NCBI GenBank assembly: GCA_029582165.1
Contig: CM055888.1
Span: 35,077,408-35,141,407, forward strand
DNA length: 64,000 nt
Source of the DNA: Portulaca oleracea
Taxonomy: Eukaryota > Streptophyta > Magnoliopsida > Caryophyllales > Portulacaceae
Direction of reading: 5' to 3'
The stretch's first letter is position 1; each line of letters starts with the position of its first letter. The translations under genes were made by a program, and so were the position numbers. The notes beneath the pieces were generated by a model. It was not told the origin of the DNA, made no database searches, and saw only the letters and a list, made by a program, of their open reading frames with translations. This document shows positions 46,682-57,756 of this stretch, piece after piece.

Positions 46682-47894
46682 CAAGACAAAAACTAACTAA
46701 CACTAACACTAACTCCTCTGTCGTGGGAGAGAAACGGGTGAATTTAGCATATGCACCAAGCCCTTTGAACCTCTGGGCAGCCCGGGTGGACGAGATGGAC
46801 TCGTGAGGGTTTGTAGCGGCTATACCCACAAAAGCCAAAGAAAAAGGAGAGAGGGAAAGTGAAAACGTGACCGAAGAAAAACAAAGGAAAAGAAAAACAA
46901 AGGCTTTGCTTTAAAAGATCTCGCAACCTAACTAAGAAAACGTTATTAAGCCTCCAAAAGCAACCGTTATGAGCGTCTCACAAACGCCTATCCTAAGCAA
47001 AAGTCAGTTTTTGAGATTTTCGATGTCCTGCACCTAATGTCAAGCAAAACCCCATGTGCGTAAGTGCTAGTGGGTTCCAACCAAATCCAAAAGACTCCAA
47101 GGACTCATGCCCGAGCTCAAAAACAACGAAACGAACAAGGAACGAGCTGCCCTTCCTCGCATGTAGTCGCCCTTGGCTTGGTGAGGGCCGTAGGTGATGC
47201 AAGGAGAGGCCCCACACTTTATTAACGTTCAAACTTTTCTTTTTGGGGTTGGGTAATCCCAACGAAATTGCTTTTTCTTTTTCTCTTTTTTTTTTTTCTT
47301 TTTATAGGTCGGTATTAGCCTAACTTTCGAGAATTGGACGGTCTTTTCCATACACACCTCCGCCGAGAATTCGATATGGGAGGAGCTTAAGGGGTAATAG
47401 CGACGTACCGCTAATACCGGGCCCATGTAGGTTGGCTAAGTGTATGGTGATTAATGTCATTCAGTGACATGCTCCACTTAATCCGGTTATTGTAGCTTTT
47501 CTTTCTTTTTCTTTCTTTCCAACTTTGCATTTGCTAAAAAGGGAAACAAAACAAGCTCGGACACAAACCTCTAGAATCTTCTGACTTCAACCAGAACGTG
47601 AAAGGAATCGGGGGTTTCACTAGGCACATGATTAAGGTCATCTAAAGAAGGTAAGTCATGACTAATACCCGAGATAGGGTCGAAAACGCTCAGACCGGTT
47701 TCTTTTAAAGAAGATTAAGAACGACTTCTCAATTTCGACAACAGGTCCAAGAAACAAAGCAAAACAAAGCGAGAACAAAACTGAAAGAAAAACTTTTAAG
47801 GTTTTCACTCCCTTTTTTCTCCTTTTTCACACGAAATGTTTTTCAAAATTTAGGCAAAAACTGAGAAAACAAAGATCAAAACTACTAGGTGATC
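46682..47894 (-). other. 3' untranslated region of element 3
   Basis: No gene. It aligns with the array through its whole length, including the stretch GGCAAAAACTGAGAAAAC...CTACTAGGTGATCTACCC (47850-47892), which corresponds to GCAAAAACTACGAAAA...ATACTAGGTTGTCTACCC in the array. It therefore shows that more than 1 kb of each array unit is 3' UTR sequence. Confidence 0.8.
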
Positions 47895-48840
47895 TACCCT
47901 TGAAGGGTAATGTCCAATCCGGGGGTTGAACCACCGGAGCGGAAATCAAGGCTTGCTTTAACCTATAAAATGACTCAAGGCATTCATCAGTAAAAGAGAA
48001 AGGGGCATCTTTGCACAAGAGATCAGTTAGAAGTTGAGAAATTTTGGAAAAATACTTGACGAACCGGCGATAAAAGCCAGCATGGCCAAGGAAGCTACGC
48101 ACCCCCTTAACAGAAACTGGGGGTGGTAGGCGCTCTATAACCTCAACTTTAGCCTTGTCCACTTCAATGCCCTTAGAAGAAATCAAATGACCCAACGCAA
48201 TACCTTCTTCCACCATAAAGTGGCATTTCTCCCAATTCAACACTAAGTCAACTTCCTCACAACGGGTTAGAACTTTCTCCAAATTCAGCAAACAATCATC
48301 AAAGGTATTACCATAAACAGAAAAATCATCCATAAAGACTTCCACGCATTTTTCAATGAAATCACTAAAGATAGCCATCATGCAGGCAACGTTGAAATGC
48401 CCCCGGTGCATTACATAACCCAAAAGGCATGCGACGATAAGCAAAAGTCCCGTATGGGCAAGTGAATGTAGTTTTCTCTTGATGTCAGGGGTGGATTGGA
48501 ATTTGAAAGAACCCCGAGTACCCATCCAAAAAGCAAAAGTACGAGTGACCCGCCAACCGTTCTAACATCTGGTCAATAAAGGGAAGGGGGAAATGGTCCT
48601 TCTTTGTTACTTTGTTTAGTTTGCGGTAATCAATACACATCTGCCAACTGGTGACGGTCCGGGTACTAACTAGTTCTTTCTTGTCATTTTCAATCACAGT
48701 CATTCCACCCTTCTTGGGTACACACGGAACCGGGCTTACCCATTCGCTATTTACGATGGGGAAAATGATCTCAGTAGCTAGCAACTTCACTACTTCCTTT
48801 TTAACCACCTCTTGCATATTGGGATTTAAACGACGCTAGG
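47895..48840 (-). pseudogene. Reverse transcriptase of element 3, broken and truncated
   Basis: Blocks in order on the minus strand: FPIVNSEWVSPVPCVPKKGG, MCIDYRKLNKVT, FLDGYSGFFQIPIHP with a TGA at about 48485, a frameshift near 48400, VFMDDFSVYGN near 48308-48340, and LGHLISSKGIEVDKAKVEV. It ends at WTLPF, where RNase H should begin, and is joined there to the 3' UTR. Two stops lie just upstream (about 48835-48842), where related copies read RQPQR. Confidence 0.88.
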
Positions 48841-48841
48841 G

Positions 48842-50473
48842 TTATCTAGTAGGCTTTGCATCTTGTAATAAGTCAAGCGAATGCATGCATATAGAAGGGG
48901 ACACACCTTTCAAATCCTTTATCTTATAACCTAGTGCACCCCTATGTTTTCTTAGCAACTCAAGCAATTTGGACAATTCAGAACCATTCAATTTCACATT
49001 CATAATAATCGGGCAAGATTTCTCATCATCCAAGAAAGCATATTGGAGGGAAGGGGGCAAAGGTTTAAGCTCTAAAGGAATAGAAGCTTGAACTTGAGAG
49101 GAAGACATACCTTTGTAGATCTCATCTTGAATTTCCATGCACTCCATATAAGGCTCGTCAATAATAATCTCATCATGCATGGGTGATGAGTGAAGAAGGT
49201 TGGTGAAGAAAGTAATATCGATGCCGTCGGTCTCAAATTGGATGGATTCCAATAAGCAAGCTCCCAAGGGATCATCACATATAGACTCAAGTAGATGGGA
49301 GTCCTCAATATACTCATCAACAAGAAACTCCATCATATCAATAGCATAGCATGAATCCCCATACGAAGGACCTTTCAATGACCCCTCAAGTTGAAAAATG
49401 ATGCTTTCGTTACCAACATTCAACGACATGCTTCCATTCTTGACATCAATTATTGCTCCCGCCGTGGCAAGGAACGACCTTCCCAAAATGATAGGAATGT
49501 TGTTGTCTTCCTCTATCTCCAAGATCACGAAATCACACGGAATCAAAAACCGCCCTACTTGGACCGGGATGTCCTTCAATATTCCCAAAGGTCTTCGCAC
49601 AGAACGGTCGGCCAATTGGAGGTTAATTGTTGTAGGAGCTAGATCGTCGAGAATCAACTTCTTGCAAATCGAATAAGGCATGACGCTTACACTCGCTCCT
49701 AGATCGCAAAGGGCACGACCAATCAACATGTCACCAATGGTGCATGGAATAGAAAAACTTCTGGGGTCGGCTAACTTCTCCGGTGATTTGTTATCAATAA
49801 TGGCACTACAATCCGCTGTCAAATGGATCGTAAATTTCTCTTGAATCCTCCTTTTGCTTGTGAGAAGCTCCTTCAAATGCTTCTTGAAAGATGGGACCTC
49901 GGAAATAGCATCAAGAAACGGAATGTTTACTTGGAGCTTTTTTAGCATCTCAATGAACTTTGAAAACTTAGCATCGGACTTGGGCTTTGCTAACCGCTCG
50001 GGAAAAGGGACCGACTGTAGCTTTGGTTTCTCAATGGTTTGGATCGGCTCTTCTTCCACCATCTTTCCTTTCCCTTTCATTAACTTCTCCATCTCCTCTC
50101 TTTCCTTACTAAATTCTTCCAACTCCTCCTCATGTACTCCATCAACTCCCTCACCCAAGACTAACTCACTCTCCCTCTTCTCCATCAAATCTTCCTCCTC
50201 CGAGACATCTACCACATCACCCTCTTTGTCACCTAACACTTCCTCTCCCACCATCCTAGGACCATCAATCTCCCTACCATTCCTCAATGTAATAGCATTA
50301 AGTTGTCCCTTCGGATTTGGTTGGGGTTGGCTAGGCAAGGATTGAATAGGTTGAGATTGTTGTGCCATTTGAGCCAATAGTAACTCGAGGTGCTTGATGC
50401 GAGTTTGATCTCTTTCTCGATCTAAGGCCTTTTTTTCTTGAGATAGGGCTATCTTTTCTTGAGATAAGACCAA
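48842..50473 (-). pseudogene. gag C-terminal linker and protease of element 3 (543-codon open part)
   Basis: The longest open frame in the window. It starts in the coiled-coil-like linker (SQEKIALSQEKKALDRERDQ), passes a Glu-rich segment and reaches the aspartic protease, with the intact block ALCDLGASVSVMP near 49680-49720 and IPIILGRSFLATAGAIIDV. It ends at a stop after DAKPTR, before RT. The protease looks complete, but the frame is separated from gag by a frameshift and from RT by stops, so it is not an independent gene. Confidence 0.85.
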
Positions 50474-51720
50474 CTTTTGAAGGGTTTGTTCAAAGGTTTC
50501 TTGTTGTGGTGGTTTGGGTGCTTGGGAAGATTGACCTTAGTGAGGATTTTGGTGGTATTAACGGCGATTTTGATTAGGGAAACCGGGAGGTGGGTTTTGG
50601 TTTAGTGGAGCTTGTTTGTTGTAGGCGTAATTCCCACGAGGACGAATGGGGGTTTGATTGGTATAGGAGAGGCTATTTTTGGGATAAATGGCTTAGACTT
50701 CTTGGCTTGATACTCTTCACATCGCTTCAAAGAATGTGGCCCTCCACAAAAATCACATACAAGAACTCCGGCATCCGGAAAAAGCATAGGTACTTCTTGA
50801 GCTGCCTTTACTTGCCTCGTGGTCTCTTCCAAAGCCGACTTTTGTTGCATCTCTAGAACGGCACTCATGAGAAATTTAATAGTAGGATTGCTTTCTAAAG
50901 GAGGACCATCTCTTGGATCACGGCCGCCTCCCCAATGAGGAGAGTTTTGAGATAACTCGTGAAGAAATACATTTGCTTCCTCCGCCGTCTTCTTGAGGAA
51001 CATGCCCCCAGAAGCATGATCGATGGATTCCTGCAAAGAGCTACTCAGTCTGGAATAAAAATGATGCAATAATAACCAATCCTCAAGATTGTGGTGTGGA
51101 CTCCTCCGTTGGAGACCCTTGAATCTCCCCCATGCTTCGAATAACAACTCATCGGATTCTTGCTGGAAACTCATGATGGCTTGCCTCAACCAACACGTCT
51201 CATCATTGGGGAAAAACCTTTGAAGAAAGTCGCGGCTAAGGGCATCCCATGTAGAATAGGTTCTGGGCGGACACGTGTTGAGCCATAACAGTGCTTTCCC
51301 CTTCAAAGTGAGAGGGAAAAACTTCAGCTTCATGTACTTGGCGGAGACTCCATTCATTTGTACGAAGTCGATGCATTGCTCGAACTTGTTGATGTGGTCA
51401 ATGGGATTTTCATGCTCTCCTCCATGATACGGAGTGTTCTCAAATATCTCCAACAAATATGGTTTGAACTCGAACAATGCGTTCGGTGGTAATTCTAGTA
51501 ATATGATGGGATCGCCTCCCGTACCCGACGATGGTAAGGAATATGATACTAAGGTACGGGGTGGATCTTGCTCTCCGTCGGACATTGGAATTTCGATCGT
51601 CTCTCGCTCCCTTTGTTGTCTTCTTCGTCTCAAGCCGGCGTTAGCTTGGTGAATAATACTCTCCGGATTCAGATTCGGTGGAGTTATAGGAGTTTGGCCT
51701 CGTCGAGATCAAGTCCGCAT
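50474..51720 (-). pseudogene. gag of element 3, broken
   Basis: The ATG at 51720 matches the gag start of element 1 but is followed by TGA at codon 4 (51709-51711), where element 1 has CGA. The frame is then open for about 370 codons: SYLLPSSGTGG-like start, WGRFKGLQRRSPHHNLEDW, and a complete zinc knuckle CDFCGGPHSLKRC (CCHC). A frameshift near 50640 and stops at about 50570 and 50535 separate it from the linker. This is the best-preserved Athila gag here. Confidence 0.87.
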
Positions 51721-51837
51721 GCACAAAAGGAACAAACAGAAGAATCAAATTTCCAATAACCAAGGATAACAAAATCTCTAGCAAGTGAAATGATCTTAAA
51801 CAACCTAAAGACAAAGAGCTAAGCTAGGTGCGCTTGC

Positions 51838-51855
51838 TCCCCGGCAACGACGTCA
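51838..51855 (-). other. Primer-binding site (tRNA-Asp) of element 3
   Basis: The minus strand reads TGACGTCGTTGCCGGGGA: the tRNA-Asp complement with two G-to-A changes, 5 nt from the LTR. Confidence 0.85.
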
Positions 51856-52861
51856 TTTTGTGTAACGTGGTTCGTAGACCTCGGTTTTTATCGTTCTTTA
51901 TCATGCAGCGAGGGGCCTTAGCTATGACTTCTTGGCTCTAGGTAGGGTTTACGATCATAAAGATGATAGGTTTAGGGTAAAAACAGCACAAACACACTAA
52001 GGTTCGGTCAAAAGGGGGAAACAATGGGTGTCGGGAGACTTCGGGGTGCAAAAGGGGATGAGGAAATGGGTTTTGCAATAAGGGAGTAACAACAAGGGAG
52101 AATCAAGTGATACTTCCGTTAGAAAATACCAACAGAGCTTCCTCTTCCGAGGATAGTCTGAATTAACTTCCCTAAGGTCCATCGACAGACCCGGAGGGTT
52201 AATGAAACGGAATTACCTAGTTAGTTTCTATTTACTTTCATGAATAGAATACTAACTATCCCAATTCCCACTTTTCGACACAAGTGTTGGATGTGTTCGG
52301 GAGCTTTCGAACCCAAATACATCCTACTTGAGGGAAGGATAGGAGTGGGAAACTGATTCCTCAACTAATTACTCACTAACATTGCTAACCCAAACCTAAT
52401 CACCATTCACATCCTTCAAATCTCCCTAACCCATTATGGTTCTTGCCTCTAATCATCCTATGTAACATGCTAACAACAATAATAACCTCATTCATGCTTA
52501 AAAAGGTATTCAAAACAGCAATAACAATCCACAAACACAAAATAATCCAAATAACAAAAACAGAGATTAATAAGTAAATGATGAACTAAAGAGAGAAAAG
52601 TCAAGAAATGCTCATTGATTTTGATGCTGCAGGAAAAACTCCAGAATTATAAAGCTCCAATACTCCAAAGATAAGAATAATCTTCAAACTTCAAAGAGGA
52701 ATCCAATAAAATTCAATACAAGAACAATAATCTCAGTAAAAAGTCTCACTAATCACTCTAATTCAAAGCATAAATATCACAAAAGTATGATAAAGTATGT
52801 GCTAAGATAGGATAATAGATGATAAAAGATCCCCCCACCCCCAGCTAAAAGACCTAAATAC

Positions 52862-52870
52862 AATATATAC
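52862..52870 (-). promoter_or_regulatory. TATA-like box in the 5' LTR of element 3
   Basis: The minus strand reads TTTGTATATATTGTA, about 60 bp downstream of the palindrome cluster. The 3' LTR has a diverged version (TGTATGTATTG). Confidence 0.5.
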
Positions 52871-52930
52871 AAACCAAGTTTGTTACTCAAAACTCGTCAC
52901 TTTACTAAAAAGAGAAAACGCGTCTAAAGG

Positions 52931-53274
52931 GACCTTGGGCACGGTATTTGAGACAGTGGCCACGGTCTTGTGTAGCTCAGGCGATTTCTCTTTTCTCTTC
53001 GCAGCACCGTGGGCACGATGCCCCTGGACCGTGGGTACGGTCTGGCGATTAGGGCAGATGACTTTTTCGCTTCTTCGCACCGTCGTGGCTACGGTCTTGG
53101 GAGACCGTGGCCACGGTCTTGCTCGGCCAAAATCTTCCTTAGGCAGGTTATGAACCCACCGTGGCTACAGTCAAATAACCGTGGCCACGGTCTTGGTTGG
53201 CTCTCACTACTTCTTCCCTAGGGCTTAGCTTGATCCCACCGTGGCTATGGTCAACATGACCGTGGCCACGGTCT
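52931..53274 (-). promoter_or_regulatory. U3 palindrome cluster, 5' LTR of element 3
   Basis: Five pairs, the first at 52932/52953 (21 bp). The pair near 53158-53190 has no counterpart in the 3' LTR. Confidence 0.6.
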
Positions 53275-53539
53275 TGCTCGGAGCAAGTCTACTCCCTTTG
53301 GAGCTCTTTGACATGTCCGGCCTTTCCGTTTCCTTTGCCTTCGACTCGACCAAGACTCGGGGAATCTCGGGATTCCTAAATTAGGTGCAAAATATGGCCG
53401 TTTTTACCACGTTTTTAGTAAAAACTCTGAAATCTACAAAATTACCAAAAACGCATTAAAAGTTATTAAATTAAGCTACGAAACAAGTCAAAAGCCTAAG
53501 GATTTAGGCGGTATTTAGACACAAAATTGGGTCTAAACA

Positions 53540-53544
53540 ACTAC
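53540..53544. repeat. Target site duplication of element 3, right
   Basis: ACTAC, one change from the inferred GCTAC. Element 2's RT resumes here (CGCACCCCC). Confidence 0.75.
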
Positions 53545-54742
53545 GCACCCCCGTAATGGAAACCGGGGGTGGTAGACGCTCTATAACCTCAACTTTAGCC
53601 TTGTCTACTTCGATGCCCCACGAAGAAATCAAATGACCCAACACAATACCTTCTTCCACCATGAAGTGGCATTTCTCCCAATTCAACACTAAGTCAACTT
53701 CCTCACAACGGATTAAAACTTTCTCCAAATTCAGCAAACAATCATCAAAGGTATTACCAGAGACAGAAAAATCATCCATAAAGACTTCCATGCATTGTTC
53801 AATGAATTCATTAAAAATAGCTATCATGCAACATTGAAATGTTCCCGGTGTATTACACAACCCAAAAGGCATACGTCGATAAGGAAATGTACCATAGGGA
53901 CAAGTGAAAGTAGTTTTTTCTTTGTTAATAAAGGGGAGAGGGAAATGGTCTTTCTTTGTTACTTTATTTAATTGGCGGTAATCAATGCACATCCTCCAAC
54001 CAGTGACGGTTCGGGTACTAACTAGTTCATTCTTTTCATTCTCAATCACAATCATCCCACCCTTCTTAGGTACACACTGAACGGGGCTTACCCATTCGCT
54101 ATTTGCGATGGAGAAGATGATCCTAGCAGCTAACAACTTTACTACTTCCTTCTTGACCACCTCTTGCAGATTAGGGTTTAATCGACGCTGGGGTTGCCTA
54201 GTTGGTTTTGCATCCTCTAACAAATCAATTGAATGCATGCATATAGAAGGGGACAAACCTTTCAAATCCTCTATTTTATAACCTAATATACCCCTATGCT
54301 TTCTAAGCAAATCAAGCAACTTGGACCAATCAGAATCATGCAGTTTAGCATTTACAATAACAGGACAAGGCTTCTCATCATCCAAGAAAGCATATTGTAG
54401 GGAAGGGGGTAAAGGTTTAAGCTCTAAAGGAGTAGAGGATTTAGTTTGAGAAGAAGACATACCTTTGTAGATCGCATCTTGAATCTCCATGCACTTAATA
54501 TGAGGCTCGTCAATAATAATCTCCTCATGCATGGGTGATGAATCAAGAAGGTTGGTGAAGAAGGTAAAATCGGTACCGCCGGTCTCAAATTGGAAAGATT
54601 CCAATAGACAACCTTCCAAAGGGTCGCCGCAAGTAGATTCAAGTAGATAGAGATTCCTCAATATATTCATCAACGAGGACCTCCATCATATCAATAGCGT
54701 AACACGAGTCCCCATACGAAGGACCTTTGAATGACCCCTCGA
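53545..54742 (-). pseudogene. Protease tail and RT N-terminal part of element 2
   Basis: Open for about 380 codons on the minus strand, from LLESTCGDPLEGC to VSITGVRS. RT blocks MCIDYRQLNKVT and MPFGLCNTPGTFQCCM are present, and VFMDDFSVSGN is at about 53753-53787. About 32 residues are deleted near 53924 between HFPLPFIN and KEKTTFTCP, removing the block that holds the first catalytic Asp (FLDGYSGFF). Homology ends abruptly at 54742, within the protease C-terminal part. Confidence 0.87.
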
Positions 54743-55009
54743 GGTTAGTTCATATGCAGGTTATGGATGGATGAAAGGTTTGTGAAGGTTATAGAAGGCT
54801 GAGGTGTATGGATGATGAGGTGAAGGTTTGAGATGAAATTTTCTGAGGTGTGCATGACTCTTATTTTCACGTTCTCACTTCTTATTCTCCTGTAACCCCT
54901 TTTTCTTCTTTCTTTCTTCCTTTTTCTTGTTTCATTTCCTTCTCAACTTCTTTCTTCTCTATGGCATTGACTCATGTTCACCTTTCTGATTACATTAGTG
55001 ACAATACAA
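54743..55009. other. Unassigned stretch between element 2 and the Tat fragment
   Basis: 267 bp with AGGTT-rich sequence, then a pyrimidine-rich tract (about 54890-54960). A short frame beginning MALTHVHLSDYIS is not recognisable. This is the breakpoint region between two truncated elements. I see no gene. Confidence 0.5.
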
Positions 55010-55500
55010 TTTTTGGCTTTGGGGTAGATTTGGTGAAGATCGATGGTGCTGAATATGGTAAGTAGCGAGCAAACTCTCTACTTCTTTCCGAAAGTGGCTT
55101 CCATGATCTCATGAGGCATATGATGTTCTGAAGGATGAATTCGACCATTTGTTTGGATGTGAGTTTGGCATAAGAGGCTGCCTCTACCCATTTATTAAAA
55201 TAATCGATGGCGACCAAGATGTATTCATGTCTTCCTGTTTCAGTTGGGTGTATATTGCCAATGATGTCGATACCCCATACCGAAAATGGCCATGGAGATG
55301 TCAAAGTAGTCAAATACGAGGGAGGTTGATGTTGCAAATTGGCATACCCGACATTTGTGATGTCTTCGAACGAAATCCCATCAATCTACCTTCATAGTGG
55401 ACCAATAACAACCAGCCATTTGAATCTTCTTTACTAGCATGCGCCCATTCATCTGAGGTCCACATTCTCCTCTTTTGCACTTTTAGCATCGATGCACAAC
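55010..55500 (-). pseudogene. Integrase fragment of a Tat-lineage retrotransposon
   Basis: The minus strand gives CHKC (zinc-finger end), QHQPPSYLTTLTSPWPFSVW and GIDIIGNIHPTETGRHEY (first catalytic Asp). Further on are ILVAIDYFNKWVEAASY and, in a shifted frame, GSHFRK and IQHHRSSP. These are blocks of the Tat/Ogre-type integrase core. The second Asp block is damaged and homology fades near 55010. Confidence 0.8.
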
Positions 55501-55707
55501 AAATTGATGTCTGTAGGCGATTTCTTGTACAAGCGATCTTGGATCAAACAGTATTGTGCTGCGAAAGATCTGATTGCCCATTGTCCTCTAGCTCGGATGG
55601 ATATTCTCTTTTCCGAAGAAAGTTATATATGTCATGGAACCATTTCTCAGTTTTTTCTTCTTGTGTCTCCATATTGCAGACATATGTTGGTTCAGACTGC
55701 CGCTCTA
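55501..55707 (-). other. Connection between RNase H and integrase of the Tat fragment
   Basis: Weakly recognisable, with several stops. It spans the expected linker between the second RNase H and the integrase zinc finger. Confidence 0.5.
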
Positions 55708-56208
55708 CTATACTGGTAGTTGGAGTGTGCCTGATGGGATCGATATCATTGAAGATAACTTGGCTAGAGCATCAGCCAATTCATTGTCATCCCTAGAAAG
55801 GTATTGGAGACTAATCTTCTCAAATTGATCAGCAAGTCCCAAAAGCTTCTGTTGGTATGTCATAAGACATTTATACCGAACTTTCCACGTGTTCTTAGCC
55901 TGATTGATGATAAGGCTAGAATCTCCAAAGACCTTTATATGGCGTATACCTAAGGCCAAAGCAGCTTGTAAACCCTTAATGCATGCTTCATATTCGGCAA
56001 CATTGTTTGTGGCATCAAAATCCAGCTTCATAGATACAAGACCATGTGCCCCTTCTGGAGAGATCAATAGTACTCCTATTCCACAATCCATTTGATTGGA
56101 AGCCCTGTCAAAATACATTTCCCATGTATCTTTATCTGTAAGGAAAATGTCTTCATCTAGGAATTCCAAGTGAGTGCTTGGAGGTTTCTGTGATGGTGAA
56201 GCGACCAA
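55708..56208 (-). pseudogene. Second (archaeal-type) RNase H of a Tat-lineage element
   Basis: 166 open codons: WEMYFDRASNQMDCGIGV (first Asp), TNNVAEYEACIKGLQAAL (Glu), IKVFGDSSLIINQ (Asp) and ELADALAKL (Asp). All four catalytic acids of the RNase H fold are present. A second RNase H between RT/RNase H and integrase is specific to the Tat/Ogre branch, which distinguishes this fragment from the Athila elements around it. The surrounding pol is deleted and interrupted. Confidence 0.85.
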
Positions 56209-56299
56209 GAAATCTAAAACAACCCGCCCTTTGGCAAAAACTGGACTTGCTCAAGTAATAGATGGCGCTCTCTTGACCTTTTATCTTTTGGGCTAGAAT
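56209..56299 (-). pseudogene. End of RT/first RNase H of the Tat fragment
   Basis: The minus strand reads AQKIKGQESAIYYLSKS, then KGRVVLDFLVASPSQ after a frame change. Roughly 90 residues expected between YYLSK and the KGR block are absent. The reading continues across element 4 at 63977 (VTSTAMGSML), which shows the insertion point. Confidence 0.7.
56295..56299. repeat. Target site duplication of element 4, left
   Basis: AGAAT. Right copy AGCAT at 63972-63976, one mismatch. The Tat reading continues from one side to the other. Confidence 0.75.
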
Positions 56300-57253
56300 T
56301 GACAGACCTAAAACTAATAGGTGTCTATGTACCGCAAGTGTACGGGTCTGTGTAGTAATAAAATATCGTTCTCTCTCAGGGATTTGCGTTCGACCACATA
56401 CTGAACTAGTTTACTACAAAGAATGCTAGGTCGATCCAAAGGGTGTGGTAAGGTTTTCTAAACTAAACTAGTAAAACTGAAATTTTTAGGGTTTAACCAG
56501 ATACTAAAAAGCGTTCAGGGGAGTCCACTCCAGTCAATCAATCGAATCGTCTACAATTCCGGTGCACATAAAAAGATAACTCCGGGTCTATAATCTTTCT
56601 AGGCCTTATCACTTCGATCTTTCGATCCTAGGTGAGTTACAGTAATTTAACTAAATATTATTTCTAACTATTTAGTCAAATTAAAGATAAAAACTGATTA
56701 CAAATTGACCCTAGGCAAGAATCATTATGTCTAACTATTTTCTAAACCTATTTAATCTACTTAATCCAATTAAGGACTCAAACTGTCGTTCTGTTGTCAA
56801 GAATCTACGACCAGGTAAAGACTCAAATTGTCGTTCTATTGTCTAATTACCATGACAAACATCGCACGCAGATAAAACGAATAAAAAGATAACCTAACAC
56901 CGAAACTGTATTCAAATTCAATCAAAAGACATTGAGTTTATCCCCCAAACTAAAGAAATTAGCTACTCATGATACTAGAAATAAACATTGCGAAATTTAA
57001 ACAAAAACAAGAAAACATAAAAGCAAAATAGAGATAATCGAGTTCGAATTGGCGGAATCGATCTCTTTGTGTCACCCGAATCGATCTCTTTCGTGTTCTT
57101 CGATCACAAGCAACAACCTAATCTAATAACAATGTGTTGGAATTAATCCTAGAATAAGTATCTAAAATCTACTCTAAAATTTCTTCTCAAAGCTCTCGAA
57201 AACGTCAGGGGAAAATCTTATTGAAAAGTTGTTCTAAACGGCGCAGAAGAACC

Positions 57254-57262
57254 CCTTTTATA
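57254..57262 (-). promoter_or_regulatory. TATA box in the 3' LTR of element 4
   Basis: The minus strand reads GTGTATAAAAGGGG, a strong TATA box, about 20 bp downstream of the palindromes. Confidence 0.7.
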
Positions 57263-57279
57263 CACCTGGATTAGGGCAT

Positions 57280-57432
57280 AAAACGCAGGCTGCGTTTTGC
57301 CCAAATTGTTAGTCTTCCGCGAAAAAGCGCCGACTGCGCCCCAAAAAAACTACCCGCGTTTTCTCTTCTTCCGTTTTGTGAACTTTCTGGACGAGACGCG
57401 GGCTGCGTTTATAAAATGCAAGCTGCGTCTCC
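57280..57432 (-). promoter_or_regulatory. U3 palindromes of element 4 (ACGCAGGCTGCGT type), 3' LTR
   Basis: AAACGCAGGCTGCGTTT near 57281, a degraded copy near 57330, and a pair at 57396/57416 (20 bp): ACGCGGGCTGCGT and ATGCAAGCTGCGT. Confidence 0.55.
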
Positions 57433-57716
57433 TCCTTCTGCCTTGAGCTGGGCTTGGGCCGTGTGATTGGGCCATTTTTTCTTCTCTTTCTTTTCTTCTT
57501 CTTCAACTCTTTTTTATTTTCTTTGATTTTTGCTATTTTTCCTCCAATTCTTCATGCTTTTTTATATAATTTCATCAATTCCTGTAAAACATACCAAACT
57601 CGCGAACAAGTGTGTAAATCACGGAAATTGACATAAAAATACGAGATATCGGATACAAAAAGCATGAAACTGATAAGGTTTGAGCCCTAAAAACTCTATA
57701 TAAGAATGACTTATCA

Positions 57717-57736
57717 AATCCCTCCCATGATTAGCT
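57717..57736 (-). other. Polypurine tract of element 4
   Basis: The minus strand reads AATCATGGGAGGGATT up to the LTR start TGATAAG. Confidence 0.8.
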
Positions 57737-57756
57737 CTTGCTTGTCCTCAAGCAAG
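57737..57756 (-). other. Stem-loop beside the polypurine tract, element 4
   Basis: CTTGCTTG, TCCT, CAAGCAAG: a perfect 8-bp stem. Compared with TTTGCTCG/CGAGCAAA in element 1, both sides of the stem changed together. Confidence 0.7.

Larger units (their letters stand above)
45039..53539 (-). mobile_element. Element 3: Athila-type element with a large internal deletion, nested in element 2
   Basis: 8.5 kb with LTRs at 45039-46644 and 51861-53539. On the minus strand: PBS, gag, protease and RT, then an abrupt join near 47894 from the start of RNase H straight into the 3' UTR. RNase H, integrase, the internal palindromes and ORF3 are missing. It is flanked by a degraded 5-bp duplication. Gag and RT carry stops and frameshifts. 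It is close to element 1 in gag-protease sequence. Confidence 0.9.
51861..53539 (-). repeat. 5' LTR of element 3
   Basis: 1679 bp, plus-orientation ends TGTAACGTGG and GGTCTAAACA. It has a TATA-like box (52862-52870) and one more palindrome pair than the 3' LTR. Confidence 0.9.
37934..54742 (-). mobile_element. Element 2: Athila-type element, 5' half lost, interrupted by element 3
   Basis: Read on the minus strand: RT (54500-53540, then 45038-44900), RNase H, integrase, internal palindrome cluster, ORF3, 3' UTR, polypurine tract and 3' LTR (37934-39630). Homology to the protease region stops at 54742, so the 5' LTR, PBS, gag and part of the protease are absent from the window. Element 3 occupies 45039-53539. 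It is related to element 1 at protein level but is a distinct subfamily: its palindromes are mainly ACCGTGGGTACGGT. Confidence 0.9.
56300..57716 (-). repeat. 3' LTR of element 4
   Basis: 1417 bp. Plus-orientation ends TGACAGACCT and ACTTATCA, so the coding strand begins TGATAAGT and ends AGGTCTGTCA. It differs from the partner by scattered substitutions and a one-base indel. Confidence 0.93.

Noticed and set aside
54850..55065. 71-codon frame (MHDSYFHVLTSYSP) considered as a host exon
   Set aside because: It spans the breakpoint region and runs into antisense of the Tat integrase. No domain is recognisable.
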